Source: Allium sativum (taxonomy: Eukaryota; Streptophyta; Magnoliopsida; Asparagales; Amaryllidaceae). Taken from it: 64,000 bases of DNA. Location of the stretch: the NCBI GenBank assembly GCA_030737875.1, contig CM060912.1, positions 206,721,231 through 206,785,230 of the forward strand, given 5' to 3'. How positions within the stretch are numbered: the first letter of the stretch is position 1; each line of letters starts with the position of its first letter. The position numbers and the translations under genes are program-made. A model generated the notes under the pieces. It did not search any database. It saw nothing but the letters and a program-made list of their open reading frames with translations, and was not told the DNA's origin. This document shows, piece by piece, positions 44,510 to 56,583 of the stretch.

Positions 44510-45750
44510 TGTAACACCCCACTCCCGCTATGATCACTCACTAAGGGAATGCCATAGCATCGGTGGAGTATTTTAGTGAATATAGAACAGAAAAATTACA
44601 ACAAGACAGATATAAATAGTACTTGAAAATTTTAAAACATCATCTCATAACAGCGGAAGTAAAACATGTCTGGTTACATCATAAAACCACAATAAAGGTC
44701 AAGTACAATATCCATCAAAATAAAGAAGTACATAATCCCACTCTCATACAATAGCCAAACAAAAGAAAAGATAACTGGATAACTGGAGCTTTACATCTAT
44801 CCAAGCTCCTAAAGACTGGAACAGCAATCCGATCAAGCTCCACTACTGCTAGGATCCACCGTAGGACCTGAGGGTTGGGAAAAAGATAAAAACAACAGGG
44901 TCAGACATAAGTCTGAGCGAGTCCTATAACTTTAACAATACAATCGTTAAAGTAACCAGAGAAGACATAAACTGATATACGGTAACATATAGGGATGAAT
45001 GGCTACCCTAAGCAGTCAACTAAACGAAGATAAAGGATAAAGACGCATCTACCCTCCCTAAGGTAAATTACTAAACTGCACCACACCAGTCGTTCCTAAC
45101 TTAAAGGTTGATCCCACCCAAGGACTTATAAAATTTACTAATTAGTACCTGCGTACCCCTAGGTGACCAAGTAGGCGCCACGGGGCCCTACAATCCACTA
45201 GGTGTACACACTACTTCCCATTCGATCGGCTCCCTAACGTAGATACCCGTGCTGGCCCCACCGTGGGATGTATCATTCCCCAATGTGGCAACCTGATGGA
45301 ACTAAAGGTGCACGGCTTATATCTACTCGATGCAACAACGGCTTACCTACCAGCCCGGGCCCACTCACGCATATGAAGCCCGTTGGACTTGCGTTGCCAC
45401 CGCTAACCCGTTTGCCTCTTACAGTCAAGCCCAGTATGCGTGTCCCGTCCTCGACATGGGTCGAGCCCACAAAGATACGTATGGGTTACTGGTTGAAATG
45501 GGCCTCCACAAGCTACCCACCTAAGCTTGTCCCTTTTTCTAGTATATCCCACTTAACCCTTTAATCATGTTTTAATTACATGTTCCATTTTGGTTAAGTA
45601 TTCTAATCGTATTTTCTATTGCCACCCAAGGCAACCACTAGATTTTCTCATGCCACCCGAGGCACCCACTTAACCCCTCATGTCCCTCTACATGCTAATG
45701 TGGTTAAGTGTTTCTTAATTAATTAATTAAGAACGTAACCTTTGTAAAGA

Positions 45751-45965
45751 CCTCTCACATTAGACTGTCTTTTATGACCGCTGGTTAAGCCGGTTGGGTC
45801 CGGGCAGCCTTATGTCATAACAGAGTCTAACCTCGTGTCTTTACATTAATTACGTATTTAGTTTGTGCCTAAGACCTCTCACATTGGGCTAACATTTGTA
45901 GCAACTGGTTAAGCCGGTTGGGTCCGGGCAGTTTTACGCTACAACTGAGTCCAACCTCGTGTCTT
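45751..45965 (-). repeat. Two tandem stem-loop units, E2 left LTR
   Basis: Arms TTATGAC (45772-45778) / GTCATAA (45814-45820), and TTGTAGC (45896-45902) / GCTACAA (45938-45944). Both loops contain TGGTTAAGCCGGTTGGGTCC, and both units are flanked by CCTCTCACATT and CTAACCTCGTGTCTT-like sequence. The right LTR has the same units at 54124-54338. Confidence 0.8.
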
Positions 45966-46279
45966 AGTCAATTAATTACACCTAATTAATCACCCTCATA
46001 ATTTTATATTAATTATCCCTAATTAATCAAGTTTTCTTAACATGGGTAGACCTAACTTAATAGGTAAATTCCCATGGGGTAGACCTAACTCAATAGGTAA
46101 ATTCCCAACACATAGTATGGGTACACCTAACCAAATAGGCAAATTCCCATACTATGTTTATTTATTTTGTGTTATGCATAATTATATTAATTTCACACAA
46201 TCTTATTAACTTATGCATTTAATTACCCCATCGTTCCCACGTAATTTCGTTCATGATATAACACATATAAAAGGTGTCA

Positions 46280-46760
46280 ACTTGCATATGAATGAACATG
46301 TTTCAAAGGTGCCATCTTGCATATTAACAAACACATAACTTGCATATGAACTTGCATAACATGTCACATAACTTGCATATAATATGTCACATAACTTACA
46401 TATTCATTTTGCATAACAAACTTGCATATTAGCTTATAGACTTGCATAATGTGTCATCATGAACTTGCATATTAATAAACATGTAACTTGCATATTTACA
46501 TACATGTAACTCGCATATTAACAAACATGTAACTTGCATATAAAGAAACATGTAACTTGCATATTTACATACATGTAACTTGCATATTAACAAACATGTA
46601 ACTTGCATATTAACAAACATGTAACTTGCATATTTACATACATGTAACTTGCATATTAACAAACATGTAACTTGCATATTAACAAACATGTAACTTGCAT
46701 AGCATATTACCATGAACTTGCATAACATGCATATGATTACATAGCCCACAACTTGCATAT
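46280..46760 (-). repeat. AACTTGCATATT array, E2 left LTR
   Basis: About 20 units of AACTTGCATATTAACAAACA / AACTTGCATATTTACATACA type, about 23 bp each in the regular core (46480-46700). A 113-codon ORF on the minus strand is just the translated array. The identical array is at about 54653-55133. Confidence 0.95.
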
Positions 46761-47137
46761 TTAGCATCATGCAAACATAACATACATCATATTAAACTTG
46801 CATAAGCTTACATACTCAACATGCATAAACATAAGATTAATGCTAACATCATATCATATGATTCAAAGCTCATTAACCCACATACAAAACCATAAATCTC
46901 ATCACATCTCATCTAATTAGTTTACCAAAAGATCATCAAAGTGATAGAAACTCACAACTAGCAACTTTGAACACCAAATGAAGAAGATTAAGATGCTAAG
47001 AAGGGATTAGAAGTTGATTAGAGAGTGATTAGTATGCAACCCTCTTCATAAAATTAGTGGAGGCCATGAGAGCTAGCATTTTGCCATAGTTTAGTCACTA
47101 GGTTTAATTATGAATGAATTAGGGTAGGTTAGGGTCT

Positions 47138-47145
47138 TATTTATA
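47138..47145 (-). promoter_or_regulatory. TATA box, E2 3' LTR
   Basis: TATAAATA on the minus strand, followed by AGACCCTAACC; equivalent to 55511-55518 in the 5' LTR. Confidence 0.65.
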
Positions 47146-47347
47146 GATTAGGCAAGTGTTTTAGGCCATAGGATTAACCCTAGATTCAATCCAAGCCATC
47201 AAAGCATGTCTTGGGGAAGAAGTCAAGTGTAGGAACCATCTAGGGCCTTTAGATTAAAGATGGACCATGAGAACCATTCAAATGCAAAATCTGCACTTGA
47301 GCGAATCGGCCCACGGGTTGACAGCCAAACACCCTGGATTAACCCCT

Positions 47348-47374
47348 AGTCGACCCAGCGGGCTCGGGTCGACT
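47348..47374 (-). repeat. GTCGAC inverted repeat in U3, E2 3' LTR
   Basis: AGTCGACCC (47348-47356) and GGGTCGACT (47366-47374) form a 9-bp perfect stem about 200 bp upstream of the TATA box. The second copy is at 55721-55747. E1 has a different-sequence stem built on the same GTCGAC core at a comparable place. Confidence 0.8.
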
Positions 47375-47731
47375 TCAAAAATCGGCCGGTTCGGTTATTC
47401 CCCTCTCCCAATTCGCTGTTTTGAGCATTTTTGCATATTTATTTATTAAATTTTCAATTATATATATATATATATCAATATATATATATATATATATCTA
47501 CACAACCCATTTCACTTAATTAAGTATACTTTAATTTGGGAATTTTCGTGAAACTTCGCGAGGCCATATCTTGGTCATACGGACTCCGATTTTCGAAAAC
47601 TCGGACTCTATTTCGCGTATTTTTCCGAGACGAACACAATGGCATAGCCCGTTTCCCTTGATTCCCATTTTAGAATTAAATTCTGCCTCGATTTATGTTA
47701 TTACAGGTTATTGAAAATACGGGTTGTTACA

Positions 47732-47745
47732 TTCTCCCCTCCTTA
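47732..47745 (-). other. Polypurine tract of E2
   Basis: Minus strand TAAGGAGGGGAGAA, directly before the 3' LTR; identical to that of E1. The conserved hairpin GATTTCG/CGAAATC lies at 47749-47766. Confidence 0.9.
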
Positions 47746-48254
47746 AAGGATTTCGTCCCCGAAATCTTCAAGTTAGGAAGAACGTATCCTACCATCCAAT
47801 CATCCATCTACTCAAAGCATCATCCACGAGCAATCATTGTCCTTACAAGATTCTAAATGCTGGATGGATATATGCAAAAGTGTGTGTATATGTACTTACC
47901 TAATGCGAAAATCAGGCGGTTACTGATACAGTAAACCTCCTTAATGCAAACCATGATAGTGCCATGCATCCAATATGTATGCGAAACCCTATTGACACAT
48001 ACAAATTTCTACATGCGTGCACAACCATACACAAAAATGCATCATCCATATGATAACACAGCCATGATACATCCATCAATCTAACTACCACATCCATTTA
48101 TGCAATATGCAACATGAAGTGACTGAGCCGATCTAGTGCCTAATGTGTGTGTATATGCATCCACGAGCAACCACTAGCAAACAATTGCATCCATATGCAT
48201 CCATCAACCATAACATGTTTCAAACACATGTTTCAACCATAGGTTTTACCCTAT
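47746..48254 (-). mobile_element. E2 3' untranslated internal tail
   Basis: Non-coding sequence between the gag-pol stop and the polypurine tract. It shares many words with the E1 tail (1-915) and the E3 tail, such as ATCCATCTACTCAAA and GAGCAACCACTAGCAAAC. A splice-donor-like GTATGTC lies just after the chromodomain codons (about 48345). Confidence 0.8.
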
Positions 48255-51200
48255 CTAAAGGTCATAGGTATTAGCGAGAGGATATACTAAAGATAAGATA
48301 AGTACTAGACAAGCAATAAAGGAGAAGTTAAAAGACATACTCTCAAAAAGAAATGGATACAAAGAACGCATCTTTGCTTCCGTCTCCCAAGTAGCATTGC
48401 TTTCGTCATCTCCCCATTGCACTTTAACTAGCTGAACTTCTCTGTTCCTCAACTTCCTAGTTTCTGACCCAAGGATGCGAGTAGGAGCTCGTCGAATCGT
48501 CGCATCACGCTCTACCTCTACATCTCTTAGCAAGCTCGGCTCTACCACCTCCGCGGTCTCATGTAAGCACTTCCTCAAATGTGATACATGGAATACATCA
48601 TGAACACCACTAAGTCTGTCGGGCAACTCCACCCTATATGCCATCCGTCCAATCCTTTCCTTAATAGGAAACGGCCCAACAAATCTCGGTGCTAACTTCC
48701 CTACGGACCCAAAGCGAACAACATTTCTCAATGGAGATACTTTGACAAAAACCATGTCCCCAACCTCAAACTCAAGATCCGTCCTTCTCCGATCCGCATA
48801 AGATTTCTGTCTATCTTGCGCTGCTTTCATCCTTTTTCGAATTAAATCAATCTTCTCTGAAGTCTCTCTAACCATATCCGGCCCAAGCAAGATCTTATCC
48901 GTAGATTCCCACCAACATGTAGGAGATCGACAAGGCCTTCCATAAAGAGCTTCGAAAGGAGCCATACCAATACTGGACTGAAAGCTGTTATTATATGCGA
49001 ACTCCACCAAAGGAAGATGTTCTTCCCATGTACCTCCAAAATCCAAGATACAAAGCCTCAAAAGATCTTCTAAGATACGGTTCACCCTCTCGGTCTGACC
49101 GTCCGTCTGAGGATGATATGCGGTGCTCAAACACAACTGAGTCCCTACCGCCTCTTGCAAACTTCTCCAAAACTCACTAGTGAAAATAGGATCTCGATCA
49201 CTCACAATGCTGGATGGTACGCCATGCAATCTAACAATCTCTCTAACATAGACTGAAGCAAGCCATGGAGCGGTCCTCTTACTCTTTACGGGTATAAAAT
49301 GGGCACTCTTGGTAAGTCTGTCTACCACAACCCAAATTCCCGTATTGCCCTTCCTCGATCTCGGTAACCCGTCGATGAAATCCATCGAGACACTATCCCA
49401 CTTCCACTGTGGAACTTCCAATGGGTGTAGCAACCCACCGGGTTTCCTTTGCTCCACTTTAACTTGTTGGCACACTAAGCATCTAGCCACATACTCGGCC
49501 ACATCTTTCTTCATACCGGCCCAGAAGAAAACTCTCTTCATGTCTTGGTACATTTTGTCTCCACCGGGATGAATAGTCATTCTTGAACGATGTGCATCAT
49601 CCAAAATAGCCTTCTTCAAACCCTCATCTTGCGGTACACAAAGTCTACCATCTCTATGCAACCATCCCTTATCATCTATGGTGTATCTACCCAAATGGCT
49701 GGACGACTCCCCTCTTATAAGCTTCTCTACCAACACAACCAACTGTGGGTCGTCTCGCTGAGCCTCGCCAATCCGTCTCAAAAGAGTAGGTCTAACCTCC
49801 AAGGATGCCAACAAACCAGGTACAAAATCAACAGAAGGTCTGAAGTCAAACAAAGAAAGAAACTCCAAGCTTCGTCGTTCCACGAACAATGGACTCAAAG
49901 ATAGCCTTTTTCTACTTAAGGCGTCTGCCACCACGTTACCCTTACCAGGGGTATACGCTATCTCGAAATCATAGGATGCTAAGAACTCCATCCACCTTTG
50001 CTGTCTTAAGTTTAAATCCTTCTGAGAGAATAAGTACTTCAATGATTTATGGTCGGTGAACAACTCGAATCTCTCACCAAGAAGATAATGGCGCCAAGAC
50101 TTAAGTGCGAAAACAATCGCGGCCAACTCTAGATCATGGGTAGGGTAATTCTTCTCATGCACTCTCAATTGTCTCCCTCCATAGGCTATTACCCTTCCCT
50201 CCTGCATCAAGACTGCGCCTAATCCTGTTCCACAAGCATCGGTATAAACAACAAACGGCTTACTCCCATCTGGAAGCACTAAAACTGGAGCGGTGGTCAA
50301 AGCTCTCTTTAACCGTCGGAAAGCATCATCACAATCTACATCCCATGAGAAAACCAGATTCTTCTTCGTCAAGCGGGTTAATGGGGCTGATATCTTCGCG
50401 AAGTCTTTGATGAACTTCCTATAATATCCTGCCAACCCCAAGAAACTTCTTACCTCGGTAGCATTTCTAGGAACTTTCCAATCCTGGATAGATACTATCT
50501 TTGCGGGATCCACAGCTATCCCTTCCTTAGAGACCACATGCCCTAAGAATCGCACTTCTCTTCTCCAAAAATGGCATTTAGAGAATTTAGCTTTAAGACT
50601 ATGCGCTCGAAGAGTCTCCAACACTTCCTTGAGATGTAAGGCATGCTCTTCTTCATTCTTGGAAAAGACCAAGATGTCATCCACAAAAACTACTACAAAC
50701 TTATTCAGATACTCTCTGAACACTCTACTCATGAGATCAACAAAGTATGCGGGGGCGTTTGTCAACCCAAATGGCATCACTAGCCACTCATAAAAACCAT
50801 CCGGAGTCCGGAAAGCAGTCTTCTCTATACTGTCCTCCGCCACTCTTAACTGATGAAACCCTGTAGCTAAGTCCATCTGCGAAAATACTGACGCGCCAAC
50901 CAACTGATCAAAGAGATCATCTATCCTCGGTAATGGGTGTCTATTCTTCTTCGTGAGCTTATTAAGTTCCCTATAATCCACACAAAGTCTGAGGGACCCA
51001 TCCGCCTTCGTGGCAAACACTACTGGAGCTCCCCACTCCGATATACTTCGCCTTATGAACCCCTTCTCAAGCAACTCCCCTACTTGCTTATGAAGTTCTC
51101 TTCTCTCACGAGGAGCCATGTGGCGTACTGGCAAAGACACTGGTTTGGCATTATCCACCAAATAAATTCGGAAATCTATCTCCCGCTTCGGAGGCAAACC

Positions 51201-52682
51201 CTTTACTTCTTCAAACACATCCGGATATTCCCGGACTACTCTGACAGAACACAAACTTTCGACCGAAGCATCGAGCGATTCAAGATAACTTAGCAAAACA
51301 GATTCCATGGGATTGCAAGAGATCTCGAGAGTGTTACCCAAGCGGGTCATGAGCCTGACAACTCTCCTTTCGCAATCAAGAACGACACCATTACTGGATA
51401 ACCAGTCCATGCCCAAGATCAACCCATAGCCCGTGAAGCCCAATACAAAAGCATCACATCTAAACTCAACGCTAAGTATAGAAATCTTCAAACCCAAACA
51501 TATCATAGACAGATATATGGAGCCCCCAATTGGGTTTGAGACAACCAAGGGATCATCAACTAGACTGGTGTCTAAGTGCAGTGACTCAACTAACGATGAT
51601 GAGATAAAAGAATGCGATGCGCCAGAGTCAAACAAAGTACGAACTGGATGATCAAACAGAAAAACCAGACTTTCAACGGAAATAGTTCTACCTCTCTGCT
51701 GAATCGGTGGAACTGAGAGAACCTGAACTTGCCCCCCTGACTGAGGTGGTGCTATAAGAGCTTGCACCTGGCCTCCTGAGGTAGACCCCGTCTTCTGCCC
51801 CTTCTTTGGGCAGTTTTTCACAAGATGCCCTGCTTCACCACAATGAAAGCAACCGATCTTCTTCTTTTTGCGACAATCCTTACTGAGGTGTCCTGGTGTT
51901 CCACAATTGAAGCACTTCTTCTTCGTCTTCTTTTTGTCACCATTGCCTTTTCCGCCCTTGCCTTGTTGTTGCTGTTGCGGTTTCTTCTGATCCCCCTTTT
52001 TCTCTGGTGCCTTAGAATTCTTATCATCCTCATGCATAAGTGCCATGTAGACAAGCTTCTCAAAAGTGGCCCCCATAGGAATGTGAGTCATAGCTATTCC
52101 TTGCAATGGTTCGTTCAAGCCTCTAACGAACCTCAAAGCCTTCTTCTCCGGTGTATTCACCAACTCTATGCCAAACCTTGCTAATTGATTGAATTTGTTG
52201 ACATATTCTTTCACCGTGAGATTCCCTTGCTTCAAATTCAAGAACTTCTCCATAAACAGATTCTCTTCCGCCCTTGAGAGAAACTTAGCCCCAAACCTTT
52301 GCTTAAAATCTGCCCAAGAGTCAACAGGGCGTTCTCCATTAGTGACCTCCCACCAGAATGAGGCCTCTCCCTTCATTAACCAAGCCGCCAACTTGACTTT
52401 CTTTCCCTCTTCCACTTCAAAGATATCTAGCAACTCTTCCACTTCCTTAAGCCAATCTCTAGCCTCTACGAAAGTCTCTGAACCAAGAAAAGGTTTTCCT
52501 CCTATAGCCTTGAACTCCTTGCAAACCTTAGCAAAATTATCCACTCTAGGCTGAGGAGGAGGAGCGGTTGTCTCTGGTGTAGTAGCATTGGCCGGACCCG
52601 CAGCCGCGGCCCTAGCCTCTTGCAACCTCCTATACCATAGTGGTATAACTAAACCCTCCGGGATGTTAAGATCTTCAGCCAT
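48255..52682 (-). CDS. Gag-Pol polyprotein of E2 (intact)
   Basis: The open frame extends to an ATG at 52766 (1503 codons). The second ATG at 52682 ([10 protein letters not shown], residue 29) better fits Gag and is used here, giving 1475 aa. In 1503-aa numbering: Gag with a retrotransposon-gag fold (about 75-245), two zinc knuckles [14 protein letters not shown] (285-298) and [14 protein letters not shown] (306-319). Protease has DSGAS at 380-384. RT runs about 560-740 with the catalytic FVDD at 694-697. RNase H has D843 (YTDA), E880 and D905. Integrase has an HH-CC finger (C1096, C1099) and D1129, D1190, E1226, followed by GPF near 1364. The chromodomain is about 1430-1475 ([20 protein letters not shown]). 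All catalytic residues are present. The protein copies the element RNA and integrates it; the chromodomain directs it to chromatin. Confidence 0.95.
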   Translation of the reverse strand: MAEDLNIPEGLVIPLWYRRLQEARAAAAGPANATTPETTAPPPQPRVDNFAKVCKEFKAIGGKPFLGSETFVEARDWLKEVEELLDIFEVEEGKKVKLAAWLMKGEASFWWEVTNGERPVDSWADFKQRFGAKFLSRAEENLFMEKFLNLKQGNLTVKEYVNKFNQLARFGIELVNTPEKKALRFVRGLNEPLQGIAMTHIPMGATFEKLVYMALMHEDDKNSKAPEKKGDQKKPQQQQQGKGGKGNGDKKKTKKKCFNCGTPGHLSKDCRKKKKIGCFHCGEAGHLVKNCPKKGQKTGSTSGGQVQALIAPPQSGGQVQVLSVPPIQQRGRTISVESLVFLFDHPVRTLFDSGASHSFISSSLVESLHLDTSLVDDPLVVSNPIGGSIYLSMICLGLKISILSVEFRCDAFVLGFTGYGLILGMDWLSSNGVVLDCERRVVRLMTRLGNTLEISCNPMESVLLSYLESLDASVESLCSVRVVREYPDVFEEVKGLPPKREIDFRIYLVDNAKPVSLPVRHMAPRERRELHKQVGELLEKGFIRRSISEWGAPVVFATKADGSLRLCVDYRELNKLTKKNRHPLPRIDDLFDQLVGASVFSQMDLATGFHQLRVAEDSIEKTAFRTPDGFYEWLVMPFGLTNAPAYFVDLMSRVFREYLNKFVVVFVDDILVFSKNEEEHALHLKEVLETLRAHSLKAKFSKCHFWRREVRFLGHVVSKEGIAVDPAKIVSIQDWKVPRNATEVRSFLGLAGYYRKFIKDFAKISAPLTRLTKKNLVFSWDVDCDDAFRRLKRALTTAPVLVLPDGSKPFVVYTDACGTGLGAVLMQEGRVIAYGGRQLRVHEKNYPTHDLELAAIVFALKSWRHYLLGERFELFTDHKSLKYLFSQKDLNLRQQRWMEFLASYDFEIAYTPGKGNVVADALSRKRLSLSPLFVERRSLEFLSLFDFRPSVDFVPGLLASLEVRPTLLRRIGEAQRDDPQLVVLVEKLIRGESSSHLGRYTIDDKGWLHRDGRLCVPQDEGLKKAILDDAHRSRMTIHPGGDKMYQDMKRVFFWAGMKKDVAEYVARCLVCQQVKVEQRKPGGLLHPLEVPQWKWDSVSMDFIDGLPRSRKGNTGIWVVVDRLTKSAHFIPVKSKRTAPWLASVYVREIVRLHGVPSSIVSDRDPIFTSEFWRSLQEAVGTQLCLSTAYHPQTDGQTERVNRILEDLLRLCILDFGGTWEEHLPLVEFAYNNSFQSSIGMAPFEALYGRPCRSPTCWWESTDKILLGPDMVRETSEKIDLIRKRMKAAQDRQKSYADRRRTDLEFEVGDMVFVKVSPLRNVVRFGSVGKLAPRFVGPFPIKERIGRMAYRVELPDRLSGVHDVFHVSHLRKCLHETAEVVEPSLLRDVEVERDATIRRAPTRILGSETRKLRNREVQLVKVQWGDDESNATWETEAKMRSLYPFLFESMSFNFSFIACLVLILSLVYPLANTYDL

Positions 52683-52868
52683 GCTGAAACGAAAGAGGAA
52701 AGATTCAAAAAGGAGATTCCGAAAGATAAAGATATGGCTATTGGGGATTATGCTTTTCTTTTTCAAAAACTTTTTCTCTTAGAAGACATGCTTTTAAAAA
52801 TACTTTCTTCGAAAATACTCTTAGAAAGTAGTTTTTCTCAAAAATTTTATCTGTTCTGGTAACCTTAA

Positions 52869-52880
52869 GCTCTGATACCA
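52869..52880 (-). other. Primer-binding site of E2 (tRNA-iMet)
   Basis: Minus strand TGGTATCAGAGC, two bases after the 5' LTR end, complementary to the 3' end of plant initiator-Met tRNA over 12 nt. Confidence 0.95.
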
Positions 52881-52882
52881 CG

Positions 52883-55848
52883 TGTAACACCCCACTCCCG
52901 CTATGATCACTCACTAAGGGAATGCCATAGCATCGGTGGAGTATTTTAGTGAATATAGAACAGAAAAATTACAACAAGACAGATATAAATAGTACTTGAA
53001 AATTTTAAAACATCATCTCATAACAGCGGAAGTAAAACATGTCTGGTTACATCATAAAACCACAATAAAGGTCAAGTACAATATCCATCAAAATAAAGAA
53101 GTACATAATCCCACTCTCATACAATAGCCAAACAAAAGAAAAGATAACTGGATAACTGGAGCTTTACATCTATCCAAGCTCCTAAAGACTGGAACAGCAA
53201 TCCGATCAAGCTCCACTACTGCTAGGATCCACCGTAGGACCTGAGGGTTGGGAAAAAGATAAAAACAACAGGGTCAGACATAAGTCTGAGCGAGTCCTAT
53301 AACTTTAACAATACAATCGTTAAAGTAACCAGAGAAGACATAAACTGATATACGGTAACATATAGGGATGAATGGCTACCCTAAGCAGTCAACTAAACGA
53401 AGATAAAGGATAAAGACGCATCTACCCTCCCTAAGGTAAATTACTAAACTGCACCACACCAGTCGTTCCTAACTTAAAGGTTGATCCCACCCAAGGACTT
53501 ATAAAATTTACTAATTAGTACCTGCGTACCCCTAGGTGACCAAGTAGGCGCCACGGGGCCCTACAATCCACTAGGTGTACACACTACTTCCCATTCGATC
53601 GGCTCCCTAACGTAGATACCCGTGCTGGCCCCACCGTGGGATGTATCATTCCCCAATGTGGCAACCTGATGGAACTAAAGGTGCACGGCTTATATCTACT
53701 CGATGCAACAACGGCTTACCTACCAGCCCGGGCCCACTCACGCATATGAAGCCCGTTGGACTTGCGTTGCCACCGCTAACCCGTTTGCCTCTTACAGTCA
53801 AGCCCAGTATGCGTGTCCCGTCCTCGACATGGGTCGAGCCCACAAAGATACGTATGGGTTACTGGTTGAAATGGGCCTCCACAAGCTACCCACCTAAGCT
53901 TGTCCCTTTTTCTAGTATATCCCACTTAACCCTTTAATCATGTTTTAATTACATGTTCCATTTTGGTTAAGTATTCTAATCGTATTTTCTATTGCCACCC
54001 AAGGCAACCACTAGATTTTCTCATGCCACCCGAGGCACCCACTTAACCCCTCATGTCCCTCTACATGCTAATGTGGTTAAGTGTTTCTTAATTAATTAAT
54101 TAAGAACGTAACCTTTGTAAAGACCTCTCACATTAGACTGTCTTTTATGACCGCTGGTTAAGCCGGTTGGGTCCGGGCAGCCTTATGTCATAACAGAGTC
54201 TAACCTCGTGTCTTTACATTAATTACGTATTTAGTTTGTGCCTAAGACCTCTCACATTGGGCTAACATTTGTAGCAACTGGTTAAGCCGGTTGGGTCCGG
54301 GCAGTTTTACGCTACAACTGAGTCCAACCTCGTGTCTTAGTCAATTAATTACACCTAATTAATCACCCTCATAATTTTATATTAATTATCCCTAATTAAT
54401 CAAGTTTTCTTAACATGGGTAGACCTAACTTAATAGGTAAATTCCCATGGGGTAGACCTAACTCAATAGGTAAATTCCCAACACATAGTATGGGTACACC
54501 TAACCAAATAGGCAAATTCCCATACTATGTTTATTTATTTTGTGTTATGCATAATTATATTAATTTCACACAATCTTATTAACTTATGCATTTAATTACC
54601 CCATCGTTCCCACGTAATTTCGTTCATGATATAACACATATAAAAGGTGTCAACTTGCATATGAATGAACATGTTTCAAAGGTGCCATCTTGCATATTAA
54701 CAAACACATAACTTGCATATGAACTTGCATAACATGTCACATAACTTGCATATAATATGTCACATAACTTACATATTCATTTTGCATAACAAACTTGCAT
54801 ATTAGCTTATAGACTTGCATAATGTGTCATCATGAACTTGCATATTAATAAACATGTAACTTGCATATTTACATACATGTAACTCGCATATTAACAAACA
54901 TGTAACTTGCATATAAAGAAACATGTAACTTGCATATTTACATACATGTAACTTGCATATTAACAAACATGTAACTTGCATATTAACAAACATGTAACTT
55001 GCATATTTACATACATGTAACTTGCATATTAACAAACATGTAACTTGCATATTAACAAACATGTAACTTGCATAGCATATTACCATGAACTTGCATAACA
55101 TGCATATGATTACATAGCCCACAACTTGCATATTTAGCATCATGCAAACATAACATACATCATATTAAACTTGCATAAGCTTACATACTCAACATGCATA
55201 AACATAAGATTAATGCTAACATCATATCATATGATTCAAAGCTCATTAACCCACATACAAAACCATAAATCTCATCACATCTCATCTAATTAGTTTACCA
55301 AAAGATCATCAAAGTGATAGAAACTCACAACTAGCAACTTTGAACACCAAATGAAGAAGATTAAGATGCTAAGAAGGGATTAGAAGTTGATTAGAGAGTG
55401 ATTAGTATGCAACCCTCTTCATAAAATTAGTGGAGGCCATGAGAGCTAGCATTTTGCCATAGTTTAGTCACTAGGTTTAATTATGAATGAATTAGGGTAG
55501 GTTAGGGTCTTATTTATAGATTAGGCAAGTGTTTTAGGCCATAGGATTAACCCTAGATTCAATCCAAGCCATCAAAGCATGTCTTGGGGAAGAAGTCAAG
55601 TGTAGGAACCATCTAGGGCCTTTAGATTAAAGATGGACCATGAGAACCATTCAAATGCAAAATCTGCACTTGAGCGAATCGGCCCACGGGTTGACAGCCA
55701 AACACCCTGGATTAACCCCTAGTCGACCCAGCGGGCTCGGGTCGACTTCAAAAATCGGCCGGTTCGGTTATTCCCCTCTCCCAATTCGCTGTTTTGAGCA
55801 TTTTTGCATATTTATTTATTAAATTTTCAATTATATATATATATATAT

Positions 55849-55882
<34 letters not shown>

Positions 55883-56114
55883 ACACAACCCATTTCACTT
55901 AATTAAGTATACTTTAATTTGGGAATTTTCGTGAAACTTCGCGAGGCCATATCTTGGTCATACGGACTCCGATTTTCGAAAACTCGGACTCTATTTCGCG
56001 TATTTTTCCGAGACGAACACAATGGCATAGCCCGTTTCCCTTGATTCCCATTTTAGAATTAAATTCTGCCTCGATTTATGTTATTATAGGTTATTGAAAA
56101 TACGGGTTGTTACA
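52883..56114 (-). mobile_element. E2 5' LTR (right copy)
   Basis: Collinear with 44510-47731 at a constant offset of 8373 up to the AT microsatellite (about 55833-55880, 10 bp longer here). Its TATA box is 55511-55518, the U3 palindrome 55721-55747, the stem-loops 54145-54193 and 54269-54317, and the AACTTGCAT array about 54653-55133. This copy would drive the full-length transcript. Confidence 0.97.
55511..55518 (-). promoter_or_regulatory. TATA box, E2 5' LTR
   Basis: TATAAATA on the minus strand, promoter position for the genomic RNA of E2. Confidence 0.65.
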
Positions 56115-56119
56115 TTATC
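56115..56119 (+). repeat. E2 target duplication, right copy
   Basis: TTATC, identical to 44505-44509; followed by ACA, the end of the split solo LTR, and by its GTTGT duplication at 56123-56127. Confidence 0.95.
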
Positions 56120-56127
56120 ACAGTTGT

Positions 56128-56255
56128 AAACTTCGTCCATTAGGTTCTAATATCCTTCATGGCTTACATACACACCTCTATGCAGCCTGAATTCATGCGT
56201 ATAACCAACCTCTATATAGGATTTCAAAAGTCCAAGCAATTGCAAGTATGGCCAA
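56128..56255. other. Short unassigned spacer
   Basis: Flank of the solo LTR; nothing recognised. Confidence 0.4.
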
Positions 56256-56583
56256 TGAAACAACCCAAACTTCCCCGATCCCTAAAGAGACGAAGGATCC
56301 TAGATTGCTTTGAGAACATGACTCATCAGAACACAAAAAATAGAACATTTCATTGCTATTACAACAATTTACATCAGAGTACAAGAATATTCAAGAGTGT
56401 GAATAAATATTACATATTGGAAATACAACACCAGAGATTATGAATTTACATAATAGCGGAAAATAATACATAAGTACAATGCGTAGCGGAAAATAATAAC
56501 AAACACAACTGAAAGAGTTATACAGATACAAAGCTTTCCGAATATAACTTCAGCTGTAATTCAGGATCCTTTGAAAAGAAGTA
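56256..56583 (-). mobile_element. LTR end fragment of another gypsy element (probable)
   Basis: The sequence starts TGAAACAACCCAAACTTCCC and later has CATAATAGCGGAAAATAATA, matching the style of the 3' ends of the neighbouring minus-strand LTRs (CATAACAGCGGAAGTAAAAC in E2). E3 begins directly at its inner side, so this is likely an older LTR broken by E3. The other part is beyond the window. Confidence 0.45.

Larger units (their letters stand above)
44510..47731 (-). mobile_element. E2 3' LTR (left copy)
   Basis: On the element's own strand it starts TGTAACAACCCG at 47731 and ends GGGGTGTTACA at 44510. It carries a U3 inverted repeat (47348-47374), TATAAATA (47138-47145), the AACTTGCAT array (about 46280-46760) and two stem-loop units (45772-45820 and 45896-45944). 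ORFs inside (45268-45564, 46429-46770 and others) recur identically in the other LTR and have no domain. Confidence 0.97.
44510..56114 (-). mobile_element. E2: complete, very young Tekay-type chromovirus (11,605 bp)
   Basis: Minus-strand Ty3/gypsy element with two LTRs of 3222 and 3232 bp, a perfect 5-bp target duplication (TTATC), an initiator-Met PBS, a polypurine tract and one uninterrupted gag-pol frame ending in a chromodomain. By eye the LTRs differ only in the length of an AT microsatellite (10 bp) and one C/T (47704 versus 56087). Near-identity of LTRs plus an intact ORF indicates a very recent insertion, possibly still competent. It landed in the last bases of a solo LTR. The TGTAACAACCCG / GGGGTGTTACA ends, long LTRs and chromodomain fit the Tekay/Del clade. 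Confidence 0.97.
39269..56122 (+). mobile_element. Solo LTR (about 5.24 kb) split by the E2 insertion
   Basis: The LTR starts TGTAACAAGCCGG at 39269, runs to GGGGTTATC at 44509, is interrupted by E2, and finishes ACA at 56120-56122 (TTATCACA overall). The flanks are GTTGT on both sides, a perfect 5-bp duplication, and no PBS or internal region adjoins, so this is a solo LTR from unequal recombination. It is related to the LARD LTRs: shared blocks include GGATTTTCCC(A/G)AAACGAAAA, GTTTCGTTC.(A/G)..CCCAGAACG and the TCACA end. It contains a TATA box and a large tandem-repeat tract. Confidence 0.85.

Noticed and set aside
45268..45564. 98-codon ORF repeated identically at 53641-53937
   Set aside because: It lies in both E2 LTRs and is identical only because the LTRs are; no domain, and overlapping ORFs exist in other frames.
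46480..46700. Regular short repeats resembling a CRISPR array
   Set aside because: Direct tandem repeats without unique spacers, inside a plant LTR.
46429..46770. 113-codon ORF of repeated YASYMFVNMQV-type sequence
   Set aside because: Translation of the AACTTGCATATT array in the LTR, not a gene.
48842..49180. Small ORFs antisense or out of frame within gag-pol
   Set aside because: Shadows of the 1503-codon polyprotein.
56256..56583. Second half of the solo LTR
   Set aside because: The solo LTR ends with its TSD at 56127; this fragment has its own TG start and is minus-oriented.
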